NCBI GenBank assembly: GCA_963714205.1
Contig: CAVQNQ010000004.1
Span: forward strand, 930,001-994,000
Reading direction: 5' to 3'
Source of the DNA: CAVQNQ01 sp963714205
Lineage (GTDB): Bacteria > Acidobacteriota > Terriglobia > Bryobacterales > Bryobacteraceae
DNA: 64,000 bases
This document shows, in pieces, positions 7,579-14,951 of the stretch. The position numbers were made by a program, and so were the translations under genes. The notes under the pieces are model-generated. The model was not told the origin of the DNA and made no database searches. It was given only the letters and a program-made list of their open reading frames with translations. Each line of letters begins with the position of its first letter. The stretch's first letter is position 1.

Positions 7579-9993
7579 TCAATGCGCCCGCTTCTCTTCC
7601 ACTGGCTGAACGTCGACGCCCGGAACACCGGGCGGCATCGGCAGTGCCACCAACTCGCGTTCCAAAGCGATTTTCAGAACCTCATCCATGGAATCCACGA
7701 AGCTCAGCTTCAGAGTCTGCTTAATGGCGTCCGGGATGTCGGGCAGGTCCCGCTCATTTTCCCGGGGCACGATTACCTCCAGGATGCCATGACGGTGGGC
7801 CGCCATCAACTTCTCCTTCAAGCCGCCGATCCCCAGCACTTTGCCCCGCAGCGTGATCTCACCGGTCATGGCCACGTCGCCCCGCACCGGGATGCGCGTC
7901 AGCGCGCTGCAGATGGTGGTTGCCAGAGTGATGCCGGCCGACGGGCCATCCTTGGGGATGGCGCCCTCCGGGATGTGAATGTGTACGTCCAGATTGCGGT
8001 AGAAATCGCGTGGCAATCCGAACAGATGCGCGCGCGATCGGATGTAGCTCATGGCCGCTTGCGCCGATTCCTGCATCACATCCCCGAGCTTGCCGGTAAT
8101 AGTGAGCTTGCCCTTGCCCTCCATCAGGGTGCATTCCGTAGTCAGAATCTGCCCGCCCACTTCGGTCCAGGCCAAACCTACAGCGGCCCCCACTTCGTTC
8201 TTCTTCTCGGCCATCAGGTCGCGGAATTTCCAGGGTCCCAGCAATTCCGGAAGCGTCTCGGCGGCGATCACGGCCTTGGGCGGACTCTTTTCCTTCGCGC
8301 CGGTCGCGTTCACCACCTGGCGCGCCACCTTGCGGCACACGTTGCCGATCTCGCGCTCCAGGTTGCGCACGCCGGCCTCGCGCGTGTAGTACTGAATCAG
8401 CCCGTTGATGCCGCTGTCGCCGAATTCGACCTGTTCCTGGGTGACGCCGGTGGCTTCCATCTGCTTGCGCACCAGGAAGCGCTTGGCGATCTCCATCTTC
8501 TCGAGCTCCGTGTAGCCCGAAAGCCGGATCACTTCCATGCGGTCCTGCAAGGCCGGGGGAACCGTGTGCAGCACGTTGGCGGTGGCGATGAAGAATACCT
8601 GGCTCAGGTCGTATTCCACATCCAGATAGTGGTCCACGAACATGAAATTCTGCTCGGGATCGAGAACTTCCAGCAGCGCCGCCGAAGGATCACCCCGGAA
8701 ATCCATCGACATCTTGTCCACTTCGTCGAGCATGAAGACCGGATTCCGGGTGGCGGCCTTCTTCATCATCTGAACGATCTGTCCGGGCAGCGCCCCGATA
8801 TACGTGCGCCGGTGCCCGCGCACTTCGGCCTCGTCGCGCACTCCGCCGAGCGACAGCCGGACGAATTTGCGGCCGGTGGCCTTGGCGATCGACATACCTA
8901 GCGAGGTCTTGCCCACTCCGGGAGGCCCCACGAAGCACAGGATCGACCCCTTGGGATTCTTGACCAGGCGCCGAACCGCCAGGAATTCCAGGATGCGCTC
9001 CTTGATCTTCTCGAGGCCGTAGTGGTCGGCTTCGAGTACCTGCTCGGCGTATTTCAAGTCGCGGATTTCCTTGGACTTCTTCTTCCATGGCACGGCCAGC
9101 AGCCAATCCAGGTAATTGCGCGAAACGGTGGATTCGGCCGACATGGGCGGCATATTTTCGAGCCGCTTCAACTCGGCCATGGCCTTCTCGAAGGCGTCCA
9201 GGGTCATGCCGGCGGTTTCGATCTTCTTCTTGAGCTCGTCGATCTCGCTCTTCTCGCCCCGGCCCAGCTCCTTCTGGATGGCCTTGATCTTTTCGTTGAG
9301 GTAGTATTCCTTCTGCGCCTTTTCCATCTGCCGCTTCACGCGGCCCTGGATCGTGCGATCGACGTTGAGCTTTTCGATCTCGATATCCAGCATCTCGGCC
9401 ACGCGCGTGAGCCGGTCGATGGGGTCGAAAATCTCCAGCAGCTCCTGCTTTTCCTCGATGGTGAGCTGGAGATTGGCGCCGACCGTATCGGCTAGTTTGC
9501 CGGCGTCGTCCACCCGGACCGCGGCGATCATGGTCTCGTAGTTCAGGTTCTGGCTCAGCTTGACGTACTGTTCGAAAAGCCCCGTGACCCGGCTGACCAG
9601 GGCATCCAGTTGGGGACCCGGCTCAACCTTGTATGACGCCGTGCGCACGATCGCCCGGAAGAAACCCTCTTCGTCGGAGACCGATACCACCTTGGCGCGC
9701 TCCACTCCCTCGACCAGCACCTTGATGTTGCCATCCGGCAGTTTGAGGCTCTGAACAATATTGACGATGGTGCCTACGTTATATATCTCATTAGGCTTAG
9801 GCTCATCGATCGAGGCATCGTGCTGGGTCGCGAGAAAGATTTTCTTGTCGCCCGCCATGGCCTCTTCAAGCGCCCGCACGCTGGATTCCCTCCCCACCAC
9901 GAACGGGGTCATCATGTACGGAAAGATGACCACGTCGCGGATGGGCATCATCGGCAGACGTTTTGTATCGGATTTTTCCTTCGAAGTCAGCAT
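7579..9993 (-). CDS. lon: ATP-dependent Lon protease
   Basis: Cytoplasmic ATP-dependent serine protease that degrades misfolded and regulatory proteins. The N-terminal LON substrate domain (residues about 13-205) starts with LPMMPIRDVVIFPYMMTPF. A coiled-coil linker (MEKAQKEYYLNEKIKAIQKE) follows, then the AAA+ module with GPPGVGKTS (Lys362) and MLDEVDKM. The C-terminal protease carries the Ser685-Lys728 dyad in KDGPSAGIT and GGLKEKLMAA. At 804 residues it is full length. The ATG at 9993 has GGGAGAACA upstream. The 66 bases to clpX and the close spacing to engB make it part of a quality-control operon. Confidence 0.97.
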   Translation of the reverse strand: MLTSKEKSDTKRLPMMPIRDVVIFPYMMTPFVVGRESSVRALEEAMAGDKKIFLATQHDASIDEPKPNEIYNVGTIVNIVQSLKLPDGNIKVLVEGVERAKVVSVSDEEGFFRAIVRTASYKVEPGPQLDALVSRVTGLFEQYVKLSQNLNYETMIAAVRVDDAGKLADTVGANLQLTIEEKQELLEIFDPIDRLTRVAEMLDIEIEKLNVDRTIQGRVKRQMEKAQKEYYLNEKIKAIQKELGRGEKSEIDELKKKIETAGMTLDAFEKAMAELKRLENMPPMSAESTVSRNYLDWLLAVPWKKKSKEIRDLKYAEQVLEADHYGLEKIKERILEFLAVRRLVKNPKGSILCFVGPPGVGKTSLGMSIAKATGRKFVRLSLGGVRDEAEVRGHRRTYIGALPGQIVQMMKKAATRNPVFMLDEVDKMSMDFRGDPSAALLEVLDPEQNFMFVDHYLDVEYDLSQVFFIATANVLHTVPPALQDRMEVIRLSGYTELEKMEIAKRFLVRKQMEATGVTQEQVEFGDSGINGLIQYYTREAGVRNLEREIGNVCRKVARQVVNATGAKEKSPPKAVIAAETLPELLGPWKFRDLMAEKKNEVGAAVGLAWTEVGGQILTTECTLMEGKGKLTITGKLGDVMQESAQAAMSYIRSRAHLFGLPRDFYRNLDVHIHIPEGAIPKDGPSAGITLATTICSALTRIPVRGDVAMTGEITLRGKVLGIGGLKEKLMAAHRHGILEVIVPRENERDLPDIPDAIKQTLKLSFVDSMDEVLKIALERELVALPMPPGVPGVDVQPVEEKRAH

Positions 9994-10060
9994 TGTTCTC
10001 CCATGGGGAGTATCACAGACCCTTCCCCAACCCTCGTGCGCGGAGTCGACAACCGGCCGT

Positions 10061-11329
10061 TTAACCGGCCTTTTCCAATAGTGTAAGACTGATTTTCTGC
10101 GCCAGAACCATCTCTTTGGTGACCTGGAACTCGCGAACCTTCTTGTAGGAAGGCAAATAGTACATCAAGTCCAGCATCAGATCCTCGAGAATCATGCGCA
10201 ACCCACGGGCCCCCACCTTGCGCTCCGTGGCGAGATCGGCGATGGCTTCCAGGGCCTCGTCGGTGAACTTCAGCCGTACGCTTTCGAATTCAAATAACTT
10301 CTGATACTGCTTGACGATAGCGTTTTTGGGACGGCTCAGTATCTGAATCAGCGCGTTGCGGTCCAAGTCCTCCAAAACCGCCGATACCGGCAAGCGTCCG
10401 ATAAACTCCGGAATGAAGCCGAACTTGATGAGATCGACCGGCTGCACCTGGGAGAGCAGGTCGAGATCCCTGCGTCCGTTAATGCTCGAACGCAAGCCGC
10501 CCTTCTCCTCTTCCTGCAGGAACCCCATGGATTTCTTGCCAGTGCGGCGCGCGATCACCTTCTCCAACCCCACGAACGCCCCACCGCAGATAAACAGGAT
10601 ATTGGTCGTATCCACCGGCGTGAATTCCTGGTGCGGATGTTTCCGCCCACCCTGAGGCGGAACGTTGGCTACGGTTCCTTCCAGGATTTTCAGTAACGCC
10701 TGCTGCACACCTTCTCCGGAGACGTCGCGCGTGATGGATGGGTTTTCGTCCTTGCGGCAGATCTTATCGATCTCGTCGATATATATAATACCTTGCTGGC
10801 ACTTCTGGACATCCCCATCGGCCGCCTGCAGCAGCTTCAGGATAATATTTTCGACATCCTCGCCCACGTACCCGGCCTCGGTGAGCGTGGTGGCGTCCAC
10901 GATGGCGAAGGGAACGTCGAGAATCTTGGCCAAGGTCTGAGCCATCAATGTCTTGCCAGTTCCCGTCGGGCCTATCAGCAGAATGTTCGATTTCTGCAGT
11001 TCCACCTCGCTGTTGCGCAACCGGTTCATGTGGACGCGCTTGCAGTGGTTGTACACGGCCACCGCCAGCTTTTTCTTGGTGGGTTCCTGCCCGATCACGT
11101 ACTGGTCCAGAAACTCTTTCACTTCCAACGGCTTAGGGATGCGGTTCAGACTCCCCGCAGGCGGCTCGACCTTGTCATCTTCCAAAATCGAGTTGCAAAC
11201 CGCGATACACTCATCGCAGATGTACGCGCGGGGGTAATCGCTCGGGGAAGAGATGAGCTTCCCGACTACGTCCTGGCTCTTATGGCAAAAAGAACAGCGT
11301 AAAGCGTCATCCGAACCGGTCCGCTTCAA
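10061..11329 (-). CDS. clpX: ClpX, ATPase subunit of the Clp protease
   Basis: AAA+ unfoldase that feeds substrates to ClpP. The N-terminal C4 zinc-binding domain is visible (Cys12, Cys15, Cys38, Cys41), followed by Walker A GPTGTGKT, Walker B IIYIDEIDK, pore loop GYVGED and sensor motif GARGLR. The loop that docks into ClpP reads SMGFLQEE, a plausible variant of the IGF tripeptide (MGF), so partnership with ClpP is expected. Start is TTG at 11329 with AGGAG nine bases upstream. No clpP is present between tig and clpX, where it usually lies; only 128 non-coding bases separate them. Confidence 0.97.
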   Translation of the reverse strand: MKRTGSDDALRCSFCHKSQDVVGKLISSPSDYPRAYICDECIAVCNSILEDDKVEPPAGSLNRIPKPLEVKEFLDQYVIGQEPTKKKLAVAVYNHCKRVHMNRLRNSEVELQKSNILLIGPTGTGKTLMAQTLAKILDVPFAIVDATTLTEAGYVGEDVENIILKLLQAADGDVQKCQQGIIYIDEIDKICRKDENPSITRDVSGEGVQQALLKILEGTVANVPPQGGRKHPHQEFTPVDTTNILFICGGAFVGLEKVIARRTGKKSMGFLQEEEKGGLRSSINGRRDLDLLSQVQPVDLIKFGFIPEFIGRLPVSAVLEDLDRNALIQILSRPKNAIVKQYQKLFEFESVRLKFTDEALEAIADLATERKVGARGLRMILEDLMLDLMYYLPSYKKVREFQVTKEMVLAQKISLTLLEKAG

Positions 11330-11457
11330 GCAGTTATCTCCTGTTCCGCGGGGTATCCCGGAATACGCCCCCCACGGGAGAGAGCTTCAATCCATTTCGT
11401 CTCTATTATCACCTGAACTGCGTTCCTTAGCAATGTACTCCAAAGGTTGGTATTCCC

Positions 11458-12720
11458 CTATGCCGTTTTCCGGGCGTGTTCGAACAGGAAACTGAGGGTT
11501 TTCTCGGTCTGAATGTGAGATGCAATCCGCCCCAGGGTACCATCCTTCTCGAAGCGCATCTGCACCGCGGCGACCGGCTCGCGCTGGGCTCGAGCCAGCC
11601 GCTCGACCTCCCGGTCGACTTCGTCGCGCATGGCGGCGATGTGCTCGCGTTCCGCGATGCGTGACAGCAGCATCGAAGCCTTGACTTCACGCAGCGCCTT
11701 ATCGCGCTGCGATTCCTTGACCTTGTCCCAATCCAGCTTGATCGAGCGCGGGTCGATGCCCTCACCGGCCATGGCGCGCAGGCTCTGCTCCACACGGCTC
11801 TTAATCTGCCGCTCGACGAAAACTTCCGGCACCGGAAACTCGTGGAGATCCACCAGCTTCTCGATAATCTTGTCCTTGGCTTCCTGCTGGGCCTCTAACT
11901 GCCGCTGCGCGAAGATGGCTTTGCGAAGGGCGTCGCGCAACTCGTCCACCGTGCGGTAATCGCCCACTTCCTGCGCGAACTCGTCATTGATCTCGGGGAG
12001 ATCCTTTCGGCGCAGTCCCTTAATCGTGGTGTGGAACCGAACCACGTGGCCAGCCAGGCGCTTGGCCTGGTAATCCTCCGGATAGGTGACCTCGAACTCC
12101 TTTTCTTCTCCCGGAGAGGCCCCGCGCAGGTTCTCGGTGAAGGCCTCAATCGTATCGGCCCCGCCCAGCTCGAGCACCATCTCCTCCTGCTTGACCGGCT
12201 CTCCATCGACGCCCGAGAGGCTCTCGACCGCCAGCACCGCGAAATCGCCGTCGGCCAGCGGACGGGGGTCGATATTCACAAACTGCGCCTTGCTTGCGCG
12301 CAGTTCTTCAAGGCGTTTGGCGACGTCCTCATCGGTGACTTCCGGCTCGTGGTAGGGAACTTCGACATCGCGGTATTCCCCCAGCTCGATTTCCGGGATC
12401 ACCTCGAACTCGGCCGTGAAACGCAGCGGTTCGCCCTCGTGGAAATGGACGTCGCGGATGTCGGGCGTCCCGACGACCTTGAGGTTCTCCGCCTCAAACT
12501 GCTTGTCCAGGTATTTGGGAACCAGGCTTTCCAGAACGCGCTTCCGGATATCGCTGGCGAACTGCTTGCGAATCAAGGAGGACGGGGCCTTGCCCGGGCG
12601 GAAGCCGGGAAGCCTGGCGCGTTTCTGCACGTCCGCCATGACGCGGCTGGTTTCGCTCTCCACCTCGGGAACGGGAATGGAGATTTCCAGCGTCCGCCTA
12701 CAACCTTCTGCTACAGCCAA
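11458..12720 (-). CDS. tig: Trigger factor
   Basis: Ribosome-bound chaperone and prolyl isomerase that meets nascent chains at the exit tunnel. The N-terminal ribosome-binding signature appears as GFRPGKAPSSLIRKQF, close to the GFRxGKxP consensus. The middle peptidyl-prolyl isomerase domain is recognisable (VTYPEDYQAKRLAGHVVRFHTTIKGLRR, quoted as two overlapping parts: VTYPEDYQAKRLAGH and VRFHTTIKGLRR). The long helical C-terminal domain completes 420 residues. The start is TTG at 12720 with GAGG about ten bases upstream. It heads the leftward tig-clpX-lon-engB-rho cluster and is divergent from the M50 protease. Confidence 0.95.
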   Translation of the reverse strand: MAVAEGCRRTLEISIPVPEVESETSRVMADVQKRARLPGFRPGKAPSSLIRKQFASDIRKRVLESLVPKYLDKQFEAENLKVVGTPDIRDVHFHEGEPLRFTAEFEVIPEIELGEYRDVEVPYHEPEVTDEDVAKRLEELRASKAQFVNIDPRPLADGDFAVLAVESLSGVDGEPVKQEEMVLELGGADTIEAFTENLRGASPGEEKEFEVTYPEDYQAKRLAGHVVRFHTTIKGLRRKDLPEINDEFAQEVGDYRTVDELRDALRKAIFAQRQLEAQQEAKDKIIEKLVDLHEFPVPEVFVERQIKSRVEQSLRAMAGEGIDPRSIKLDWDKVKESQRDKALREVKASMLLSRIAEREHIAAMRDEVDREVERLARAQREPVAAVQMRFEKDGTLGRIASHIQTEKTLSFLFEHARKTA

Positions 12721-12763
12721 GTGGATTTGACCTCAGGAAAGAAGTTGATGGTGTAAGTCCCAT

Positions 12764-12784
12764 GATACCACGTACAATGGTATC
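12764..12784. promoter_or_regulatory. Inverted repeat GATACCA-N7-TGGTATC in the tig/M50 divergent region
   Basis: A perfect 7-base inverted repeat surrounds CGTACAA. It overlaps TACAAT (12773-12778), a -10-like hexamer for rightward transcription. Its position between divergent genes suits an operator that could control tig or the protease. Confidence 0.4.
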
Positions 12785-12787
12785 GGC

Positions 12788-12862
12788 TTGATTCGCGGAC
12801 TCTCCCTTCTGACGGTGCTGGCGCTGCTCATCCTGTGGGCGTCCCTGGTTCGCCGCGCCTGA
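12788..12862 (+). CDS. Possible 24-residue membrane peptide upstream of the M50 protease
   Basis: A TTG-initiated frame encodes MIRGLSLLTVLALLILWASL followed by VRRA and ends in TGA one base before the ATG of the M50 protease. The peptide would be a single membrane helix with a positively charged C-terminus. There is no clear ribosome site and the frame is short, so this could be chance. Its tight junction with the next gene and its strongly hydrophobic composition are the only support. Confidence 0.25.
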   Translation: MIRGLSLLTVLALLILWASLVRRA

Positions 12863-12863
12863 C

Positions 12864-13493
12864 ATGCTTCCCAACCTCCACCTGAACCTCGAAACCGCCC
12901 TTCTGAACGTGTTGCTGCTGTGGATCCTGACTGCGCCGCACGAATTCTCGCACGCCTGGGTGGCCACCCGGCTGGGCGACGACACACCCCGCGAAGAGGG
13001 CCGGGTGACCCTCAACCCGCTGGCCCACGTGGACTGGCTGGGGACCGCCATCCTGCCGTTCCTGACCTCCCTGATGGGCGGCGGTTTCCTCGGCTGGGGC
13101 AAGCCGGTACACACCCAGGTTGCCAAACTCAAGGGTGGGCTGAACGGGCTGGCGCTGGTCTCGCTGGCAGGTCCCGCCAGCAACGTAGTGATGGCGTTCA
13201 TCCTGGGGGCCGTGGGGGTGGCCGCGCTGCATATTGCCCCGGCGCTGACTCAGTTCGCCATCCGCGGCGTGTGGCTGAGCCTTTATCTCGCGATCTTCAA
13301 CATGCTGCCGATACCGCCGCTCGATGGCTCCAAGCTGCTGCTGGCGGCTCGCATCCCCATGGCCATCTACATGGAACTCTCGCGCGCCGGTTTCATGCTG
13401 CTGATCGTGCTCATCGCCGTAACCGGCGTAGGCCGCTGGATGGGCGAGTTGAGCATGGCGGGCGCGCGGGCCATCTTCCTCCTGCTGCGGTAG
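12864..13493 (+). CDS. Site-2 protease family (M50) membrane metalloprotease
   Basis: Intramembrane zinc protease, 209 residues with about five hydrophobic segments. The catalytic motif HEFSH (His26, Glu27, His30) lies in the first membrane segment. The third zinc ligand motif is NMLPIPPLDG (Asp of LDG), and both are in the usual order. It lacks a PDZ domain, so it belongs to the short group of S2P homologues, distinct from RseP. Substrate is unknown; regulated cleavage of an anti-sigma or similar membrane factor is possible but not shown. It starts a rightward run followed 32 bases later by a NifX/NifB-like protein. Confidence 0.9.
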   Translation: MLPNLHLNLETALLNVLLLWILTAPHEFSHAWVATRLGDDTPREEGRVTLNPLAHVDWLGTAILPFLTSLMGGGFLGWGKPVHTQVAKLKGGLNGLALVSLAGPASNVVMAFILGAVGVAALHIAPALTQFAIRGVWLSLYLAIFNMLPIPPLDGSKLLLAARIPMAIYMELSRAGFMLLIVLIAVTGVGRWMGELSMAGARAIFLLLR

Positions 13494-13525
13494 ACCGGCC
13501 GCGCAGCCTGAGTTACCTTGGTTCT

Positions 13526-13879
13526 ATGAATGCTACCCTCATCGCCATCGGTACGGCCGATGGCGTTTCTGTCTGTGATCACCTGGCGCGCAGCCGCGAA
13601 TTCGTCGTCGTGGAGATCGCCGGGGGCGCCGTGACCTCCCGCGAAATTCGCCCGCGCGAAAACGGCGCATGCGGCAACCACAAGAGCTTCCTCGAGCTGG
13701 CGGAGGGATGCCAGGCGGTAATCTGCGGCGGCATCGGGCAGGGCGCCTGGGATTCGCTGAAGGCCGGCGGCATCCAGCCGCTCGTGCTGGCGAGCGGCTG
13801 CGGTATAGACGAGGCCATTGCCGGGTACCTCGCCGGAACCCTCGCGACCACCGGCGAACGCGTCTGCCTCTGCCATTGA
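13526..13879 (+). CDS. Dinitrogenase iron-molybdenum cofactor family protein (NifX/NifB C-terminal-like)
   Basis: 117 residues with the RNase-H-like fold signature of the family: an N-terminal IGTADGVSVCDHLARSREF, then GACGNHKSFLELAEGCQAVI, CGGIGQGAWDSL and SGCGIDEAIAGY. These proteins bind Fe-S or Fe-Mo cofactor precursors in nitrogen fixers, but many non-fixing bacteria carry stand-alone homologues of unknown role. No nif gene is nearby, so nitrogenase maturation is not implied. The ATG at 13526 gives the natural N-terminus. The next gene begins 20 bases downstream. Confidence 0.8.
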   Translation: MNATLIAIGTADGVSVCDHLARSREFVVVEIAGGAVTSREIRPRENGACGNHKSFLELAEGCQAVICGGIGQGAWDSLKAGGIQPLVLASGCGIDEAIAGYLAGTLATTGERVCLCH

Positions 13880-13899
13880 GGCGGCGGGAGGATAGGATC

Positions 13900-14898
13900 G
13901 TGCGCGCCTGGTTAATGGATTCGTTCGCGGGTACCGGGAAGCTGCGGTTGGGCGAGGTGGAAGAGCCGCGGCCGGGTCCGGGCGAGGCGCTCGTGCGCAT
14001 CCGCTTCGCGGCGCTGAATCCGGCGGACGCGTTTCTGGCGCAAGGGCAGTATCCAGCCAAACCGAGGTTTCCTCATATCCTCGGGCGCGATGGCGCCGGG
14101 GACGTGCTGGCTGTGGGTCCCGGCACCCAGAGCGTTCGCGTGGGCGATACGGTGGGAATTCTGCGCTGCGAAGCGGGCGTGAATGCCTGGGGGACGCTGG
14201 CGGAGAAGACCGTTGTGCCGGCAGCCAGCCTGGCCCCCATTCCGCCGGGCTGGACGATCGAGCAGATGTCCGGCGCGCCGCTGGTGTTTCTCACGGCGTG
14301 GCAGGCTCTGACGCAGTGGAGCGAACCGCCGGCGCCTCCCGCCGCCGGGCAAACGCTGCTGGTGACGGGGGCGTCCGGAGGCGTGGGCGTGGCCTCGGTC
14401 CTGCTGGGCAAATCCATGGGGCTGCCCGTGGTGGCGCTTTCCCGCAGCAAAGAGAAGGGCGCGAAGCTGAAAGATTTGGGCGCCGATTTCGTCTTCGATC
14501 CCGCCGAACCGCGATTGTACAAGTCGATTCTCGCCGCGATTGAACCGCGGAGAATTGATCTGGCCATCGATACTGTGGCTGGCCCACTGTTCAACCAGGT
14601 CGTGGCGGTGCTGGGATACGGCGGCAGGATCAGCGTGGTCGGCCGCAGCGGCGGCGAGGTTCCGGAGTTCAACACGGCCATGCTGTTTTTCCGGCGCAAC
14701 CGGATTGGCGGCGTGGCGGTCGGCGACTATACCCCGGAGGCCGCCCAGGCGGCGTGGAGAGAGATTATCGCGCGCTTGGAAGCCGCCGGACGCCGCCCCG
14801 TGGTGGACTCGATTTTCGCATTCGGGGAAGTGCAGGCGGCATTCCGCCGGCTGGCGGAAGGGCCCATGGGAAAGGTGCTGGTGCGGGGCGCAGAGTAG
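13900..14898 (+). CDS. Zinc-independent quinone oxidoreductase (medium-chain dehydrogenase/reductase)
   Basis: 332 residues. GTG at 13900 is the start because GGGAGGAT lies seven bases before it. The N-terminal GroES-like domain contains ALNPADAFLAQGQYP and GRDGAGDVLAVGPGTQSVRVGD, without the structural zinc cysteines. The Rossmann part has TGASGGVGVASVLLGK for NADPH. The family (QOR/MDR) reduces quinones and other activated carbonyls. The C-terminus KVLVRGAE is typical. It is soluble, with no signal peptide. It is probably co-transcribed with the preceding small protein; the physiological substrate cannot be told. Confidence 0.9.
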   Translation: MRAWLMDSFAGTGKLRLGEVEEPRPGPGEALVRIRFAALNPADAFLAQGQYPAKPRFPHILGRDGAGDVLAVGPGTQSVRVGDTVGILRCEAGVNAWGTLAEKTVVPAASLAPIPPGWTIEQMSGAPLVFLTAWQALTQWSEPPAPPAAGQTLLVTGASGGVGVASVLLGKSMGLPVVALSRSKEKGAKLKDLGADFVFDPAEPRLYKSILAAIEPRRIDLAIDTVAGPLFNQVVAVLGYGGRISVVGRSGGEVPEFNTAMLFFRRNRIGGVAVGDYTPEAAQAAWREIIARLEAAGRRPVVDSIFAFGEVQAAFRRLAEGPMGKVLVRGAE

Positions 14899-14951
14899 CT
14901 GACCTGGCGGCCTTTCCGGCGGATCGTGGTACAGTGCCGGAAGGAGTCCGG

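Noticed and set aside
10055..10070. Intrinsic terminator at GGCCG-N6-CGGCC beside the clpX stop
   Set aside because: Only a five-base stem that overlaps the clpX stop and has no T-tract in the clpX direction.
13526..13879. Nitrogen fixation locus
   Set aside because: The NifX/NifB-like protein stands alone; no nitrogenase, nifH or other nif gene is present.
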